This document shows, one piece after another, positions 51,502 to 60,406 of a DNA stretch of 64,000 nucleotides. The stretch comes from an uncultured Bacteroidales bacterium (GTDB taxonomy: Bacteria; Bacteroidota; Bacteroidia; Bacteroidales; Muribaculaceae). The DNA is taken from the NCBI GenBank assembly GCA_958418815.1, contig CATZGB010000001.1:1-64000 (forward strand), in the 5' to 3' direction. Both the position numbers and the translations under genes were made by a program. Position 1 is the stretch's first letter. Each line of letters begins with the position of its first letter. The notes below the pieces were generated by a model. The model worked only from the letters and a program-made list of their open reading frames with translations. It was not told the DNA's origin and searched no databases.

Positions 51502-52233
51502 TTATTCCTCGGTGTCTTCCTCCTTCATGTTGTGGAATACCTGGGTCACGTCATCATCCTCCTCAAGCTTCTCGAGGAGCTTCTCGATGCCCTCGCGCTG
51601 CTCGGCGGTGAGTTCCTTGACATCGTTGGGGACGCGCACAAACTCGGTGGAGAGGATTTCGTAGCCGTTCTCCTCAAGGTATTTCTGGATGTTGGCGTAG
51701 TCCTCGAACGCGCCGGTGAGAACCACTGCTCCCTCGTCGTCGGCCTCAAGCTCCTCCACGCCGCAGTCGATGAGTTCAAGCTCGAGTTCCTCAAGCTCCA
51801 CATCAGGCTTGGCCTGGATTTTCAGCACAGCCTTGTGGTCGAAGAGGAATGTCAGCGAGCCCTGTGTGCCGAGGCTTCCGCCATGCTTGGTGAAGTAAGA
51901 GCGCACGTTGGCCACGGTGCGGGTGTTGTTGTCGGTGGCCGCCTCCACGAAGATGGCGATGCCGTGGGGTCCGTATCCCTCGTAGGTCAGCTCCTTGTAG
52001 TCCTTGGCGTCCTTGTCGGTGGCCTTCTTGATGGCGCGCTCGACGGTGTCCTTGGGCATGTTCTCGGCACGCGCGTTCTGGAGCAGCGCGCGCAGGCGGG
52101 GGTTGTTGGCGGGGTCGGGCCCGGAAGCCTTCACGGCGATGGTGATTTCCTTGCCTATGCGGGTAAATGTTTTCGACATGTTGCCCCAGCGTTTGAGCTT
52201 GCGGGCCTTGCGGTATTCAAATGCTCTTCCCAT
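51502..52233 (-). CDS. yebC: YebC/PmpR family protein
   Basis: This 243-residue protein begins MGRAFEYRKARKLKRWGNMSKTFTRIGKEITIAVK and has NPRLRALLQNARAENMPKDTVERAIKKA, YEGYGPHGIAIFVEAATDNNTRTVANVRSYF and GGSLGTQGSLTFLF, all diagnostic. Family members are described as transcription regulators, and more recently as aids to translation of proline-rich stretches. An acidic C-terminal tail is present. Confidence 0.95.
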   Translation of the reverse strand: MGRAFEYRKARKLKRWGNMSKTFTRIGKEITIAVKASGPDPANNPRLRALLQNARAENMPKDTVERAIKKATDKDAKDYKELTYEGYGPHGIAIFVEAATDNNTRTVANVRSYFTKHGGSLGTQGSLTFLFDHKAVLKIQAKPDVELEELELELIDCGVEELEADDEGAVVLTGAFEDYANIQKYLEENGYEILSTEFVRVPNDVKELTAEQREGIEKLLEKLEEDDDVTQVFHNMKEEDTEE

Positions 52234-52298
52234 TTGTGGTTTTTATCTTGGATGCCGCCGTGACGGCGATTATTGATTTGGATTTTATTTTCTGGAGT

Positions 52299-54818
52299 TT
52301 AACGCAGCTCGGCGCCGAGGTTTTTCTTCAGCGCGTCAATGATGCGGTTCATGGAGTTGTCGATCTGCTTCTCCTGCAGGGTCTTCTCGTCATCCTGGAG
52401 GGTCATCGAGATGGCGTAGCTCTTCTTCCCGGCGGGGAGGTTCTTCCCCTCGTAGACATCGAAAAGCTCGATGTCGCGCAGCAGTTTGCGCTCGGCCTGG
52501 CGGACGGTCTCCTCGATTCGCGCCATGGTCACCGAGGTGTCGACCAGCAGGGCGAGGTCGCGCTTGACAGGCTGGGTCTTGGGCAGGGGGGTGAACTCCA
52601 CCTTGGCCTTGACGGCCATCTTCACCAGCTCGTCCCATTCAAGCTCGGCATAGACAACCTCCTGCTTGATGTCGGCGGCGGCCAGCAGCTTGCGCGAGAG
52701 GATGCCCAGATGGCCCAGCAGCTTGCCCGAACGGGTCTTAACGGCCTGGGCGGCGGCGAAGATGTCGGGGACTGCGTCGCCGGCAAGGGTCTCGAGGCGC
52801 AGGCCGTCATTGGCCAGGCCGAGGCGGGCCAGGATGTTGGCCACGCATGCCTTGAGGTCGAAGTATGTGGCCTCTTCGGCCTGGCGGGCCCAGTTGGCGC
52901 GGCGCAGGTTGCCGGTGAGCCACAGCGCGATGCGTCCCTTCTCGCCGAACGGGGCGAGCGGGGCCTCGGCGGTCGAGGCGGCCGCGGGGTCGAGGCGGTA
53001 GACCTGTCCGAACTCATACATGGCCAGGTCGGCGCTGCGGCGGTTGACATTGTGGGCGATTGACTCCAGCCCTCCGAAAAGGAGTGTCTGGCGCATCACG
53101 TCGAGGTCGGTGCTGAGCGGGTTGAGGAGCTTGACACAGTTTTCGGCGGGATAACTTGTCAGCCCGGCGTAATATCCTCCCGAGGTCAGGGAGTTGTTGA
53201 GAATCTCGTTGAATCCGAGGGCGGTGAGCTGCTCCGAGATAAGGCGGCGCAGGTCGTCGGCCTGGTCGGCCAGGCTCTTGAACTGGAGCGAGGAGTGGAC
53301 CGTGGTGGAATACTCCACGTTGTTGTAGCCATAGACGCGCAACACCTCCTCGACGATGTCGCAGGGACGGCGCACGTCGAAACGGTAAGTAGGCACCTTG
53401 AGGGATGCTATGGCCGCGCGGGCCTCATCGCCGACGGGCTGGCCGTCAGCGTCGGTCATCGCCGCCACCTCGATTTCGAGCGAACGGAGTATGGCGTTGA
53501 TTTCGGCGTTGGTGATTTCCTTGCCGACAAGTCCGCGCAGGTATTGGTAGGAAAGCTCCACGGGGAAGCACTCGACCGGAGCGGGGTAGATGTCGACCAC
53601 AGGGCCGGTGATCTCGCCCCCTGCCAGCTCCTTGACCATAAGGGCGGCGAGCTTGAGGCAGTAGATGGTGGTATTGATGTCGCAGCCGCGTTCGTAGCGG
53701 AACGACGCGTCGGTCGAGAGGCCGTGGCGGCGGGCTGTCTTGCGCACACGGGTGGGGTTGAAGCAGGCGCTCTCGAGGAAGATGTCGGTGGTCTGCGCGG
53801 TGACACCCGAATCGAGGCCGCCGAACACGCCGGCGATACACATCGGCTTCTCGGCGTCGCATATCATCAGGTCGGCCTGGTCAAGTTCACGCTCCACACC
53901 GTCGAGGGTGGTGAACTTGGTGCCTGACGGGCAGGTCCTGACCACGATTTTCCCACCCTGGATTTTGGCCAGGTCGAAGCAATGGAGCGGCTGACCCATG
54001 CCGTGGAGGATATAGTTGGTGATGTCGACTACGTTGTTGATGGGGTGCATGCCGATGGCCGCGAGCTTGTCGCGGAGCCACTGGGGCGACTCGGCCACCT
54101 TCACCCCCTTTATCGTCACGCCCGAATAGCGGGGCGCGCCCTGGATGTCGTCGACCTCCACTGTGACTCCCCCCTCGGGGCTGTCGAGCGTGAAACCGTC
54201 GACCGACGGGCGGCGCAGGTTGCCATCCTTGAGATGGCGGGTGAGGTATGCGTTGAGGTCGCGGGCCACGCCGTAGTGGCTCGCGCCGTCTATGCGGTTG
54301 GGGGTCAGGTCGACCTCCAGCACATAGTCTGAGGTCAGCCCGTAAAACTCGGCGGCGGGTGTGCCGGGGGCAACCTCGCGGTCGATGACGATGATGCCGT
54401 CGTGGGATTCCCCCACGCCAATCTCATCCTCGGCGCATATCATGCCGAGCGACTCCACGCCACGGATTTTTGACTTCTTGATCTGGAAACCCTTCTCCTC
54501 CCCGACGGGATAGAGGGTGGCCCCAACGGTGGCGACGACCACGGTCTGCCCGGCGGCCACATTGGGCGCGCCACACACGATCTGCACCGGAGCCTCGCCG
54601 CCGAGGTCGACGGTGGTGATGTGCAGGTGGTCGCTGTTGGGATGCTCCTCGCAGGTGAGTACCTTGCCGATGACTACCCCGCGCAGGCCGCCGCGGATTG
54701 ACTCCACCTCCTCGAAAGCGTCACACTCAAGTCCCAGAGATGTCAACGCCTGGGTCAGCTCGGCCGGCGAGAGGTCGAAGTCGATATATTCTTTTAACCA
54801 GTTGTATGAGATATTCAT
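52299..54818 (-). CDS. pheT: Phenylalanyl-tRNA synthetase beta subunit
   Basis: From the ATG at 54816-54818 (MNISYNWLKEYIDFDLSPAELTQALTSLGLECDAFE) it has 839 residues. Its domains are a tRNA-binding OB fold (GVVIGKVLTCEEHPNSDHLHITTVD), B3/B4, B5 and the catalytic-like core, ending with an anticodon-binding FDX-ACB domain (PVKRDLALLVDTSVTMARIEETVRQ). It pairs with PheS, not encoded in this window, to charge tRNA-Phe. A TTTG-N20-TAACTTTG promoter precedes it. Confidence 0.96.
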   Translation of the reverse strand: MNISYNWLKEYIDFDLSPAELTQALTSLGLECDAFEEVESIRGGLRGVVIGKVLTCEEHPNSDHLHITTVDLGGEAPVQIVCGAPNVAAGQTVVVATVGATLYPVGEEKGFQIKKSKIRGVESLGMICAEDEIGVGESHDGIIVIDREVAPGTPAAEFYGLTSDYVLEVDLTPNRIDGASHYGVARDLNAYLTRHLKDGNLRRPSVDGFTLDSPEGGVTVEVDDIQGAPRYSGVTIKGVKVAESPQWLRDKLAAIGMHPINNVVDITNYILHGMGQPLHCFDLAKIQGGKIVVRTCPSGTKFTTLDGVERELDQADLMICDAEKPMCIAGVFGGLDSGVTAQTTDIFLESACFNPTRVRKTARRHGLSTDASFRYERGCDINTTIYCLKLAALMVKELAGGEITGPVVDIYPAPVECFPVELSYQYLRGLVGKEITNAEINAILRSLEIEVAAMTDADGQPVGDEARAAIASLKVPTYRFDVRRPCDIVEEVLRVYGYNNVEYSTTVHSSLQFKSLADQADDLRRLISEQLTALGFNEILNNSLTSGGYYAGLTSYPAENCVKLLNPLSTDLDVMRQTLLFGGLESIAHNVNRRSADLAMYEFGQVYRLDPAAASTAEAPLAPFGEKGRIALWLTGNLRRANWARQAEEATYFDLKACVANILARLGLANDGLRLETLAGDAVPDIFAAAQAVKTRSGKLLGHLGILSRKLLAAADIKQEVVYAELEWDELVKMAVKAKVEFTPLPKTQPVKRDLALLVDTSVTMARIEETVRQAERKLLRDIELFDVYEGKNLPAGKKSYAISMTLQDDEKTLQEKQIDNSMNRIIDALKKNLGAELR

Positions 54819-54842
54819 GGTCGGAATTGACAATAATAAGCG

Positions 54843-54874
54843 CAAAGTTACGCAAATCCCACCAAACCACCAAA
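54843..54874 (-). promoter_or_regulatory. Promoter of pheT (TTTG-N20-TAACTTTG)
   Basis: On the minus strand, TTTG at 54871-54874 and TAACTTTG at 54843-54850 are 20 bases apart. Its -33 end abuts the terminator of the upstream lipoprotein gene. Confidence 0.75.
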
Positions 54875-54902
54875 AAAACGCGCCCGATGTCGGACGCGTT
54901 TT
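54875..54902 (-). terminator. Terminator of the lipoprotein gene
   Basis: AAAACGCG (54875-54882) and CGCGTTTT (54895-54902) form the stem around a CGATGTCG centre, with a T-run on the minus strand. It ends the gene at 54940. Confidence 0.75.
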
Positions 54903-54939
54903 CATTGAGACGCAACATGGTATGCGGCGCGCAATCTTG

Positions 54940-55449
54940 TCAGCGGGCGATTTCTGCCTGCTCTGAGTTGAGCGGGCGGTCGCCCTGCGACGAGTCCTTG
55001 ATGCAGAGATACCAGTCGCCGAGGTAGCGGACAGGCTTGAAGTACCAGTTGGTGGTGAAACGGTCGCTGACGGTCACCTTGCACCTGACCTCGTTTGATG
55101 CGGCTGTGTCGAACACATATTCCGCGATCTCATATCCGGTGACAGGCATCGACAGCATCCCGTCGAGCGAGGCGGCCTGCTCTTCGGTCAGAGGATAAGG
55201 TTCCCCGTCTGGGTCGTCGAAATCGACCGTGTAGAGCATCGCGGCGGCTGATTTTACGTCGCGGGCGACGATTCTCTCCATGAAGTCGGTGACAAGTCCA
55301 ATGGTGACGGTGGTGTCCTGGCTGGTCAGCACCATATGGTTCTCCTCAGGGGATGGGTTGGCAGCCACGCCCCCCTTTTTTTCTCCGCAGCCGCCAAGTA
55401 TGGCGAGCGCCAGTGCGGCGGCCGAAAGCAATATGGGCAATTGTTTCAT
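54940..55449 (-). CDS. Small lipoprotein, NTF2-like
   Basis: A lipoprotein signal (MKQLPILLSAAALALAILGGC, Cys about residue 21) is followed by a region with the helix-then-sheet pattern of NTF2-like (DUF4878-type) domains (GLVTDFMERIVARDVKSAAAMLY...YEIAEYVFDTAASNEVRCKVTVSDRF...GDWYLCIKD). It is probably attached to the outer membrane, facing the periplasm. The function is unknown. Confidence 0.75.
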   Translation of the reverse strand: MKQLPILLSAAALALAILGGCGEKKGGVAANPSPEENHMVLTSQDTTVTIGLVTDFMERIVARDVKSAAAMLYTVDFDDPDGEPYPLTEEQAASLDGMLSMPVTGYEIAEYVFDTAASNEVRCKVTVSDRFTTNWYFKPVRYLGDWYLCIKDSSQGDRPLNSEQAEIAR

Positions 55450-55468
55450 GACTTTAAAAAAGTAAGGA

Positions 55469-55493
55469 CAGGGGCGTATCGGATACGCCCCTG
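55469..55493 (-). terminator. Terminator of the large surface lipoprotein gene
   Basis: CAGGGGCGTAT (55469-55479) pairs with ATACGCCCCTG (55483-55493). On the minus strand it is followed by TCCTTACTTTTTT, giving a terminator for the gene ending at 55533. Confidence 0.8.
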
Positions 55494-55532
55494 CCCCATT
55501 GATTTATTGAATTAACAAGGGGATGTCATTCA

Positions 55533-58500
55533 TTACTGACCGATGGTAGGATCGATCTTCACGGTGAGGAAGCACTCAACATAGCCCCACTTGTATTTCA
55601 CAACGAAGGGAACACGGATGTTGAAAGCGTAGCCAAGCACGTTACCACCATTGCGGTAGGTGAGGGTACCGATGTTGGTCAGCGAGAGTGTTGCAGCCTG
55701 GGTGTAGGTCAGTCGGATGTCAGGCAGGATGCTGCTGAGCTTGGTGCTGGCGATGTTGCCGCCGTTGAGGTCGGTGGTCACATAGCTGGTGATGTCAGAA
55801 GCGGTGGCCTCCTTGACGGTACCGTTGACAGGATCAAGTTCGCCGACAACCACACCTTCCACGCCGTAGTAGCTGAGATACTTGTTGGCATCGGTGAAGG
55901 CGATGTTACGCCAATCCTTGAAGCTCAGGTAGTTTGCAACCTGCATCGAGGAACCGTTATCCATAGCGTCCTTGAGGACGGGGTTGCCCTTCATCTCTGC
56001 GGTCACAGGACGGAGGAAACGAACGTTGTACTTCTCGTTGCTCAGGACAAGCTTCTTGTCGCAACCGTTGACAGCGGAGATGCCGATGGTGGCAGAGAGG
56101 GTTTCTCCTTCGGCGAGCTGCTGTGCGCCACGGTAGTTGAGGACATCCTTTGCGAACACACCTTCCTGGTAGGTGACAGTGTAGTTGCTGTTGTCGATCA
56201 GGGCGATGGTCTCGGTCTTGTTGCCGAGAGTTGCCTTGAGGGCGACACCGTCAGCCACGAGGGTGTACTTGGCGCCCGACATACCGTAGACGGTAGTGGG
56301 AGCGTGTTCAACGGGGATGAACGCGAAGGTGGTCCTGGTGGTCACATAGTCGGGATAAGTGGTGGCGTCGAGGCCGCTCATGCCAACCTTGTTGCCCACG
56401 AAGGGATAGAGAAGGTTGTTGACGAATGTGCAGTAGGGAGAAGTCAGGTTGTTGTTGGGCACAGCAACGTTGAGGTGGGTCTCCTGCTTGAGGCCGCCGT
56501 CAGCAGCGGAGGTCTGCGAGTTGTAGGTGAACCACAGCTCGGCGATCTTGCTGTTGTCGTCGACAGAAGCGGTCGGGTCGACATTCAGGGGTGAGGGAGT
56601 CCAGGTCAGGTTGATGGTGACGTGGTTGCGGGCATAAGCGGTGCCGGGCTTACCATCGTAAACGATTGTCACGCTCATCTGCTTGGGCTTGGTGGCTCCG
56701 GTGAAGTAGTTGAACACGTCGTTTGCGCCGATAGTCCACTTCACAACCTCGGTGCCCTGGGGCAGGGTGGGATCGGGAAGCTTGGTCACGACACCATACT
56801 TGACGGTGGCGTTGGAGATGCTGTTGTCAGCGGCCACGGTCACCTGCTGGGCGATACCAGCGGCGGCGTTCTCCATGCGCAGGTCATAGTTCTTCTCGAA
56901 AGTAGCCTTTGACATGTTGAGCTGGGCGAGAATCTGCTCCTCGATCTGAGACCATGTGAGCTTGAAGGCCTGGTCGGCGGTGGAGCAGCTTACGGTGTAG
57001 CCGTTGCCGAAGCCGAAGTTGACGGGAGTGATGGCATCTTCGGGAGCCACAGCACCGGGTTCAACGATTTCGAGTTTCACGTAAGCGACAGCTGCGATGG
57101 GACGGCTGGCGGTAACGGTGTCTACGAGGCAGACACGCACCAGGGGCAGACGGCCAAGGGTGGCCTTGTTCTGCTCGGCGCCCCAAGGCTGGGCCTTGCC
57201 GTTCTTGGGCATCTGGGCGCGCACGATGGCGTTGTTGGCGGGGTTGAGGGCGGCGTGGGCAGACTGTGAGGTCTGGTTGTTACCGTCGGTGTAACCCACC
57301 AGGGCGTATTCATATTTGAAACCGTACTCGTTGACAGGCTTGGCCCATGCGACATGGTTGCCCTTGGAGTTGGTGTAGTCGGCCTGGATGTACTTCGAGA
57401 TGTCGAGACCCTCGGCGTTGTTCCAAGCAATCTGGAGGGCGGCGGGGGCATTGATGGCCTCCTCGGCGGTTGTCCACCAGTGGTTGGGCTTGGCCTGGTT
57501 GTTGAGGACAACACCGGGAGCGTTGGCGGGAACAGCCAGGTCGATGTCGGTGTAGTAAGAAGCCTTGACAGCGGCGAAGTCAGAGGTGATGACGGTGTCG
57601 TTGGCGGCGGCCTTCTCGTTGAGACGGGCCTGGAGAGCCAGCACGGTCACCATGTCATCCTCGGCGATGGCCTTGATGTCGCCCTGGAGGTTGGCCTTCA
57701 CGGTCAGGATGCCATCCTTGGCTGAGCGGTCAAAGATCTTGGCGGTGACAGAGGAAGCGCTGCGGGCATATTCGAGATCCTCGGTGATGAAGCTGAGGTC
57801 GAAGATGTTGTCGATGTTGGCGCTGGAGGGGTTGAGGTAGTAGTTGGCCACCAGTGCGGGTGTCATGCTTACCTCGTTGCCCTTGACGGGAGCGTCCTTG
57901 CCGAAGTTGCCGTCGGCGTTGACAGCGTTGACCTTGAGAGCGTCGAACTTGAAGGTGGCGGCGTCCATTGCCTCGATGCCCTGGTAGTAGAAGTCGGGCT
58001 TGAACACGAGGCCGCGGAGAGCGCCGGTCTTGGCCAGGACAATCACGCCCTCAGAGCCTTCGACACCGAAGAGGAAGACATCGTTGGGGGTGACCACAGC
58101 GGTTACGTGGTCGTTGGCGGTGGCGTAGGAGACAGCGTTCTTCTGCTTGAGGATGTACTCACCCTTGGAAGCGTCCCATGTATAGAGGTCGAAGTATCCT
58201 TCGGCGTTGGGCTTGTAGTAGTCGCCGGGGTTTCCGGTGGCGCCGGGCTTGCCGTCCTCGCCGGGTTTGCCCTGCTCGCCCACAGCCTTGTAGGAGGTGC
58301 GGACACCATTCTCACACCAGTAGCCTTCGGCATCGATGGTCCACATAGTGGCATCCTTGCCGTTCTCGCCGTTCTTGATAGTGAAGCTTTCGGGCTTGCC
58401 GTTTTTCTCAACGGTGATGACAATCCCTTTGCCATCAGCCGAAGGAGCGACAGATGTAATCACACCACCCTGCGAGACCTGCTGCGAAATGTTGTCAATC

Positions 58501-58634
58501 GCAGTCTTGTTCTCAGCGACTTCTTTGTTGAGGCGGTTGATGTCGTCGTCGTAGTCCTTACAGGAAGTGAACGCGACAGGCATCGAGCCACACACAACCG
58601 AAAGAAGTGCGATTTTCAATAAACCTTTGTTCAT
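55533..58634 (-). CDS. Large surface lipoprotein (PL29-N and collagen-like segment)
   Basis: This 1033-residue protein has a lipobox (SVVCGSMPVAFTSC) and a coiled coil (DDDINRLNKEVAENKTAIDNISQQV). The PL29-lyase N-terminal type module (ITSVAPSADGKGIVITVEKNGKPESFTIKNGENGKD) follows, then a short collagen-like GxY stretch (GEQGKPGEDGKPGATGNPGD). The rest is long and beta-rich. No lyase catalytic domain is recognised. It resembles Bacteroidales surface fibre or adhesin-like lipoproteins. Its minus-strand -7 element is TAACTTTG at 58721-58728. Confidence 0.8.
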   Translation of the reverse strand: MNKGLLKIALLSVVCGSMPVAFTSCKDYDDDINRLNKEVAENKTAIDNISQQVSQGGVITSVAPSADGKGIVITVEKNGKPESFTIKNGENGKDATMWTIDAEGYWCENGVRTSYKAVGEQGKPGEDGKPGATGNPGDYYKPNAEGYFDLYTWDASKGEYILKQKNAVSYATANDHVTAVVTPNDVFLFGVEGSEGVIVLAKTGALRGLVFKPDFYYQGIEAMDAATFKFDALKVNAVNADGNFGKDAPVKGNEVSMTPALVANYYLNPSSANIDNIFDLSFITEDLEYARSASSVTAKIFDRSAKDGILTVKANLQGDIKAIAEDDMVTVLALQARLNEKAAANDTVITSDFAAVKASYYTDIDLAVPANAPGVVLNNQAKPNHWWTTAEEAINAPAALQIAWNNAEGLDISKYIQADYTNSKGNHVAWAKPVNEYGFKYEYALVGYTDGNNQTSQSAHAALNPANNAIVRAQMPKNGKAQPWGAEQNKATLGRLPLVRVCLVDTVTASRPIAAVAYVKLEIVEPGAVAPEDAITPVNFGFGNGYTVSCSTADQAFKLTWSQIEEQILAQLNMSKATFEKNYDLRMENAAAGIAQQVTVAADNSISNATVKYGVVTKLPDPTLPQGTEVVKWTIGANDVFNYFTGATKPKQMSVTIVYDGKPGTAYARNHVTINLTWTPSPLNVDPTASVDDNSKIAELWFTYNSQTSAADGGLKQETHLNVAVPNNNLTSPYCTFVNNLLYPFVGNKVGMSGLDATTYPDYVTTRTTFAFIPVEHAPTTVYGMSGAKYTLVADGVALKATLGNKTETIALIDNSNYTVTYQEGVFAKDVLNYRGAQQLAEGETLSATIGISAVNGCDKKLVLSNEKYNVRFLRPVTAEMKGNPVLKDAMDNGSSMQVANYLSFKDWRNIAFTDANKYLSYYGVEGVVVGELDPVNGTVKEATASDITSYVTTDLNGGNIASTKLSSILPDIRLTYTQAATLSLTNIGTLTYRNGGNVLGYAFNIRVPFVVKYKWGYVECFLTVKIDPTIGQ

Positions 58635-58777
58635 AAAACTTTTTAATAAATTATTAATGTGGATTGATATTTTTTTGGGATGCTTCCGGCCTGATACAGC
58701 CCGGCGAATTTATATCAGGACAAAGTTACGGCAAAAGTTTTTCACCTAAGTGGCTGATATGTAGCATTGTTGCCACA

Positions 58778-59002
58778 CTACTGCTGCGAACTTCGCCTCT
58801 TCTGTATGTTGTCTGACAGCATCAGGAAAAAATCCTTGTTAAGCACCAGGGAAATGCGCGTGAGCAACGACGTGTCGATACTGTTTTTCTGGAAAAGGCG
58901 GTAGACGTTCGACCGGTCGATACACAGTTTGCGGGCAAACCACGACACCGAACGTTCCTGGGCTGTGAGTTCCTCCTTTATGAGCTGTCCGATTGGTTCC
59001 AT
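58778..59002 (-). CDS. Small XRE-like helix-turn-helix protein
   Basis: At 74 residues (MEPIGQLIKEELTAQERSVSWFARKLCIDRSNVYRLFQKNSIDTSLLTRISLVLNKDFF) this is a compact HTH domain of a type common beside Bacteroidales surface-protein genes. It probably regulates nearby genes. A -7 element TAACTTTG is seen on the minus strand at 59095-59102, giving a leader of about 90 nt. Confidence 0.85.
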   Translation of the reverse strand: MEPIGQLIKEELTAQERSVSWFARKLCIDRSNVYRLFQKNSIDTSLLTRISLVLNKDFFLMLSDNIQKRRSSQQ

Positions 59003-59181
59003 TAAATAAGATGGTATATTAGGTTTTTAATAAGAAGAATTCAATTGTTATGAAGGTAAAGACGTGTGTAAGGATGTTGCTTGGTATGGCGATGCAAAGT
59101 TACGACATAAATATCTGATTAAAAGCACCTAAACGTTGCAATAAGCGCATCTATACTGTCGCGTATGATACACATAGAGAA

Positions 59182-59222
59182 CCCGTCCCCCGACAGTGGC
59201 GGTATCACTGTCAGGAGACGGG
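59182..59222. repeat. REP-like imperfect palindrome after the REP-type transposase gene
   Basis: CCCGTC-cccc-GACAGTG-gcggtat-CACTGTC-agga-GACGGG is a 41-nt imperfect palindrome, the form of bacterial REP elements. It lies 31 bases beyond the stop of the REP-type transposase gene at 59254. A terminator is possible but there is no T-run. Confidence 0.55.
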
Positions 59223-59253
59223 CGCGATTGTCGCCGCAGACATGGCCCGGGGG

Positions 59254-60195
59254 TCACTCCCCGGCCAAAGAGGCGGCGAGGCGGTTCATGGCCAGGCACT
59301 CCCATCTCGACGGCTTGTCGCCGGTGGCGGTGGCCGTGGATATCATCAGCAGCCTCCCGGCCACACAAAGTTCGAAGTCATGACCCGACGGCTTGAACCT
59401 CCCCGCCATGGCCTCATTCATGATCAATATGATTTTTCCCCCGGCTTCCTCAGCCATCCTCCTGACAGCCTTCTCGGCAGGGGATATGAAAGGGGATACA
59501 AGCACCCCGCCGTTGGCCGCCACATGGAGCCATCCCGCCATCTTCTCTGCCCTGACGGCCTCGCTGTCGGCCCTGTGTACCACCACACAGCTCTTGAATG
59601 GATTCCTCAGCAGAAACATGTTGCCGTATGCGTCATAGCCCTTACCGTCTATCACGATGTTCCTTGCCCTGGTGAAAAAACCGGGGCTACACCGCCTGAC
59701 AGCCAGACGGTAGGGATTATGGCGTATGTATCTGAAGACCGCGTCAAGGCTGCGGTGGGGATATATGATGCGGTCATTGAATCCCTCCTCAAAGATTTCC
59801 GCCCCGGGGTCGCCGCAAACAGCCCTCCACTGTCTCCCTATCCTCCCCGTGAGATTCCCTATAACATACCCCAGAGGTTTCTCCATGGCCTCCTTCACCC
59901 TGAGCAATATATGCACATGGTCGGGCATCACCACATACTGGTAGACCTCCACCGCTGGGGTCAGGCGCGGAATGGCCCTGATTTCCGCCGCAATCAGAAA
60001 CCCCAGTCTGCTGAGGGCTACCTTGACATTGTCAGGGTTGCGGCTTGCCAAAGCAAGATCGCCTGTAAGCCGCCCGAACGGCGGGCAACCCGGGGCCTTT
60101 ACTATCGTTATATGGTATTTCCACGGCTCGCGATAGTCATGGCCCCGCTTGCGCCTGTGGCTATGATGGCGGAAATCATCCGAGGCTCGCTCCAT
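59254..60195 (-). CDS. REP-associated tyrosine transposase-like protein (RAYT)
   Basis: This 313-residue protein has the Y1_Tnp/RAYT core. The HUH motif is in YVVMPDHVHILLRVKE, with IIYPHRSLDAVFRYIRHNPYRLA near the position of the catalytic Tyr. About 130 further residues follow the core. Such genes are typically single-copy domesticated transposases linked to REP sequences. Palindromic DNA flanks both sides of the gene (59182-59222 and 60260-60375). Confidence 0.85.
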   Translation of the reverse strand: MERASDDFRHHSHRRKRGHDYREPWKYHITIVKAPGCPPFGRLTGDLALASRNPDNVKVALSRLGFLIAAEIRAIPRLTPAVEVYQYVVMPDHVHILLRVKEAMEKPLGYVIGNLTGRIGRQWRAVCGDPGAEIFEEGFNDRIIYPHRSLDAVFRYIRHNPYRLAVRRCSPGFFTRARNIVIDGKGYDAYGNMFLLRNPFKSCVVVHRADSEAVRAEKMAGWLHVAANGGVLVSPFISPAEKAVRRMAEEAGGKIILIMNEAMAGRFKPSGHDFELCVAGRLLMISTATATGDKPSRWECLAMNRLAASLAGE

Positions 60196-60259
60196 ATTGC
60201 GGTGTTTCTGGGGTTAATTGGGTTATTGGTTTCGGGTCGGTTTCTTCTGTCGGGCAGTT

Positions 60260-60375
60260 TTTTTCGGGCTTGCGCCCTCCCACTGCCCCAAAGGGCTTTT
60301 TTTGCTTTTTCTCCTCTTCCTCCTGGTTGCTCCTCGCTTTGCTTTGGAGCTGTGTGAGGGCGCAAGCCCGAAAAA
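60260..60375. repeat. Long inverted repeat upstream of the RAYT-like gene
   Basis: CGGGCTTGCGCCCTC (60265-60279) is repeated in reverse complement at 60356-60370. Flanking T5/A5 extend this to a perfect 20-bp arm (60260-60279/60356-60375). A further pair, CTCCTCTTCC and GGAAGAGGAG, lies at 60311 and 60376. Together with the REP-like palindrome this could form a REP/BIME-type array with the transposase gene. Confidence 0.6.
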
Positions 60376-60406
60376 GGAAGAGGAGAGCAGGGCAAAATGG
60401 GCGGCT

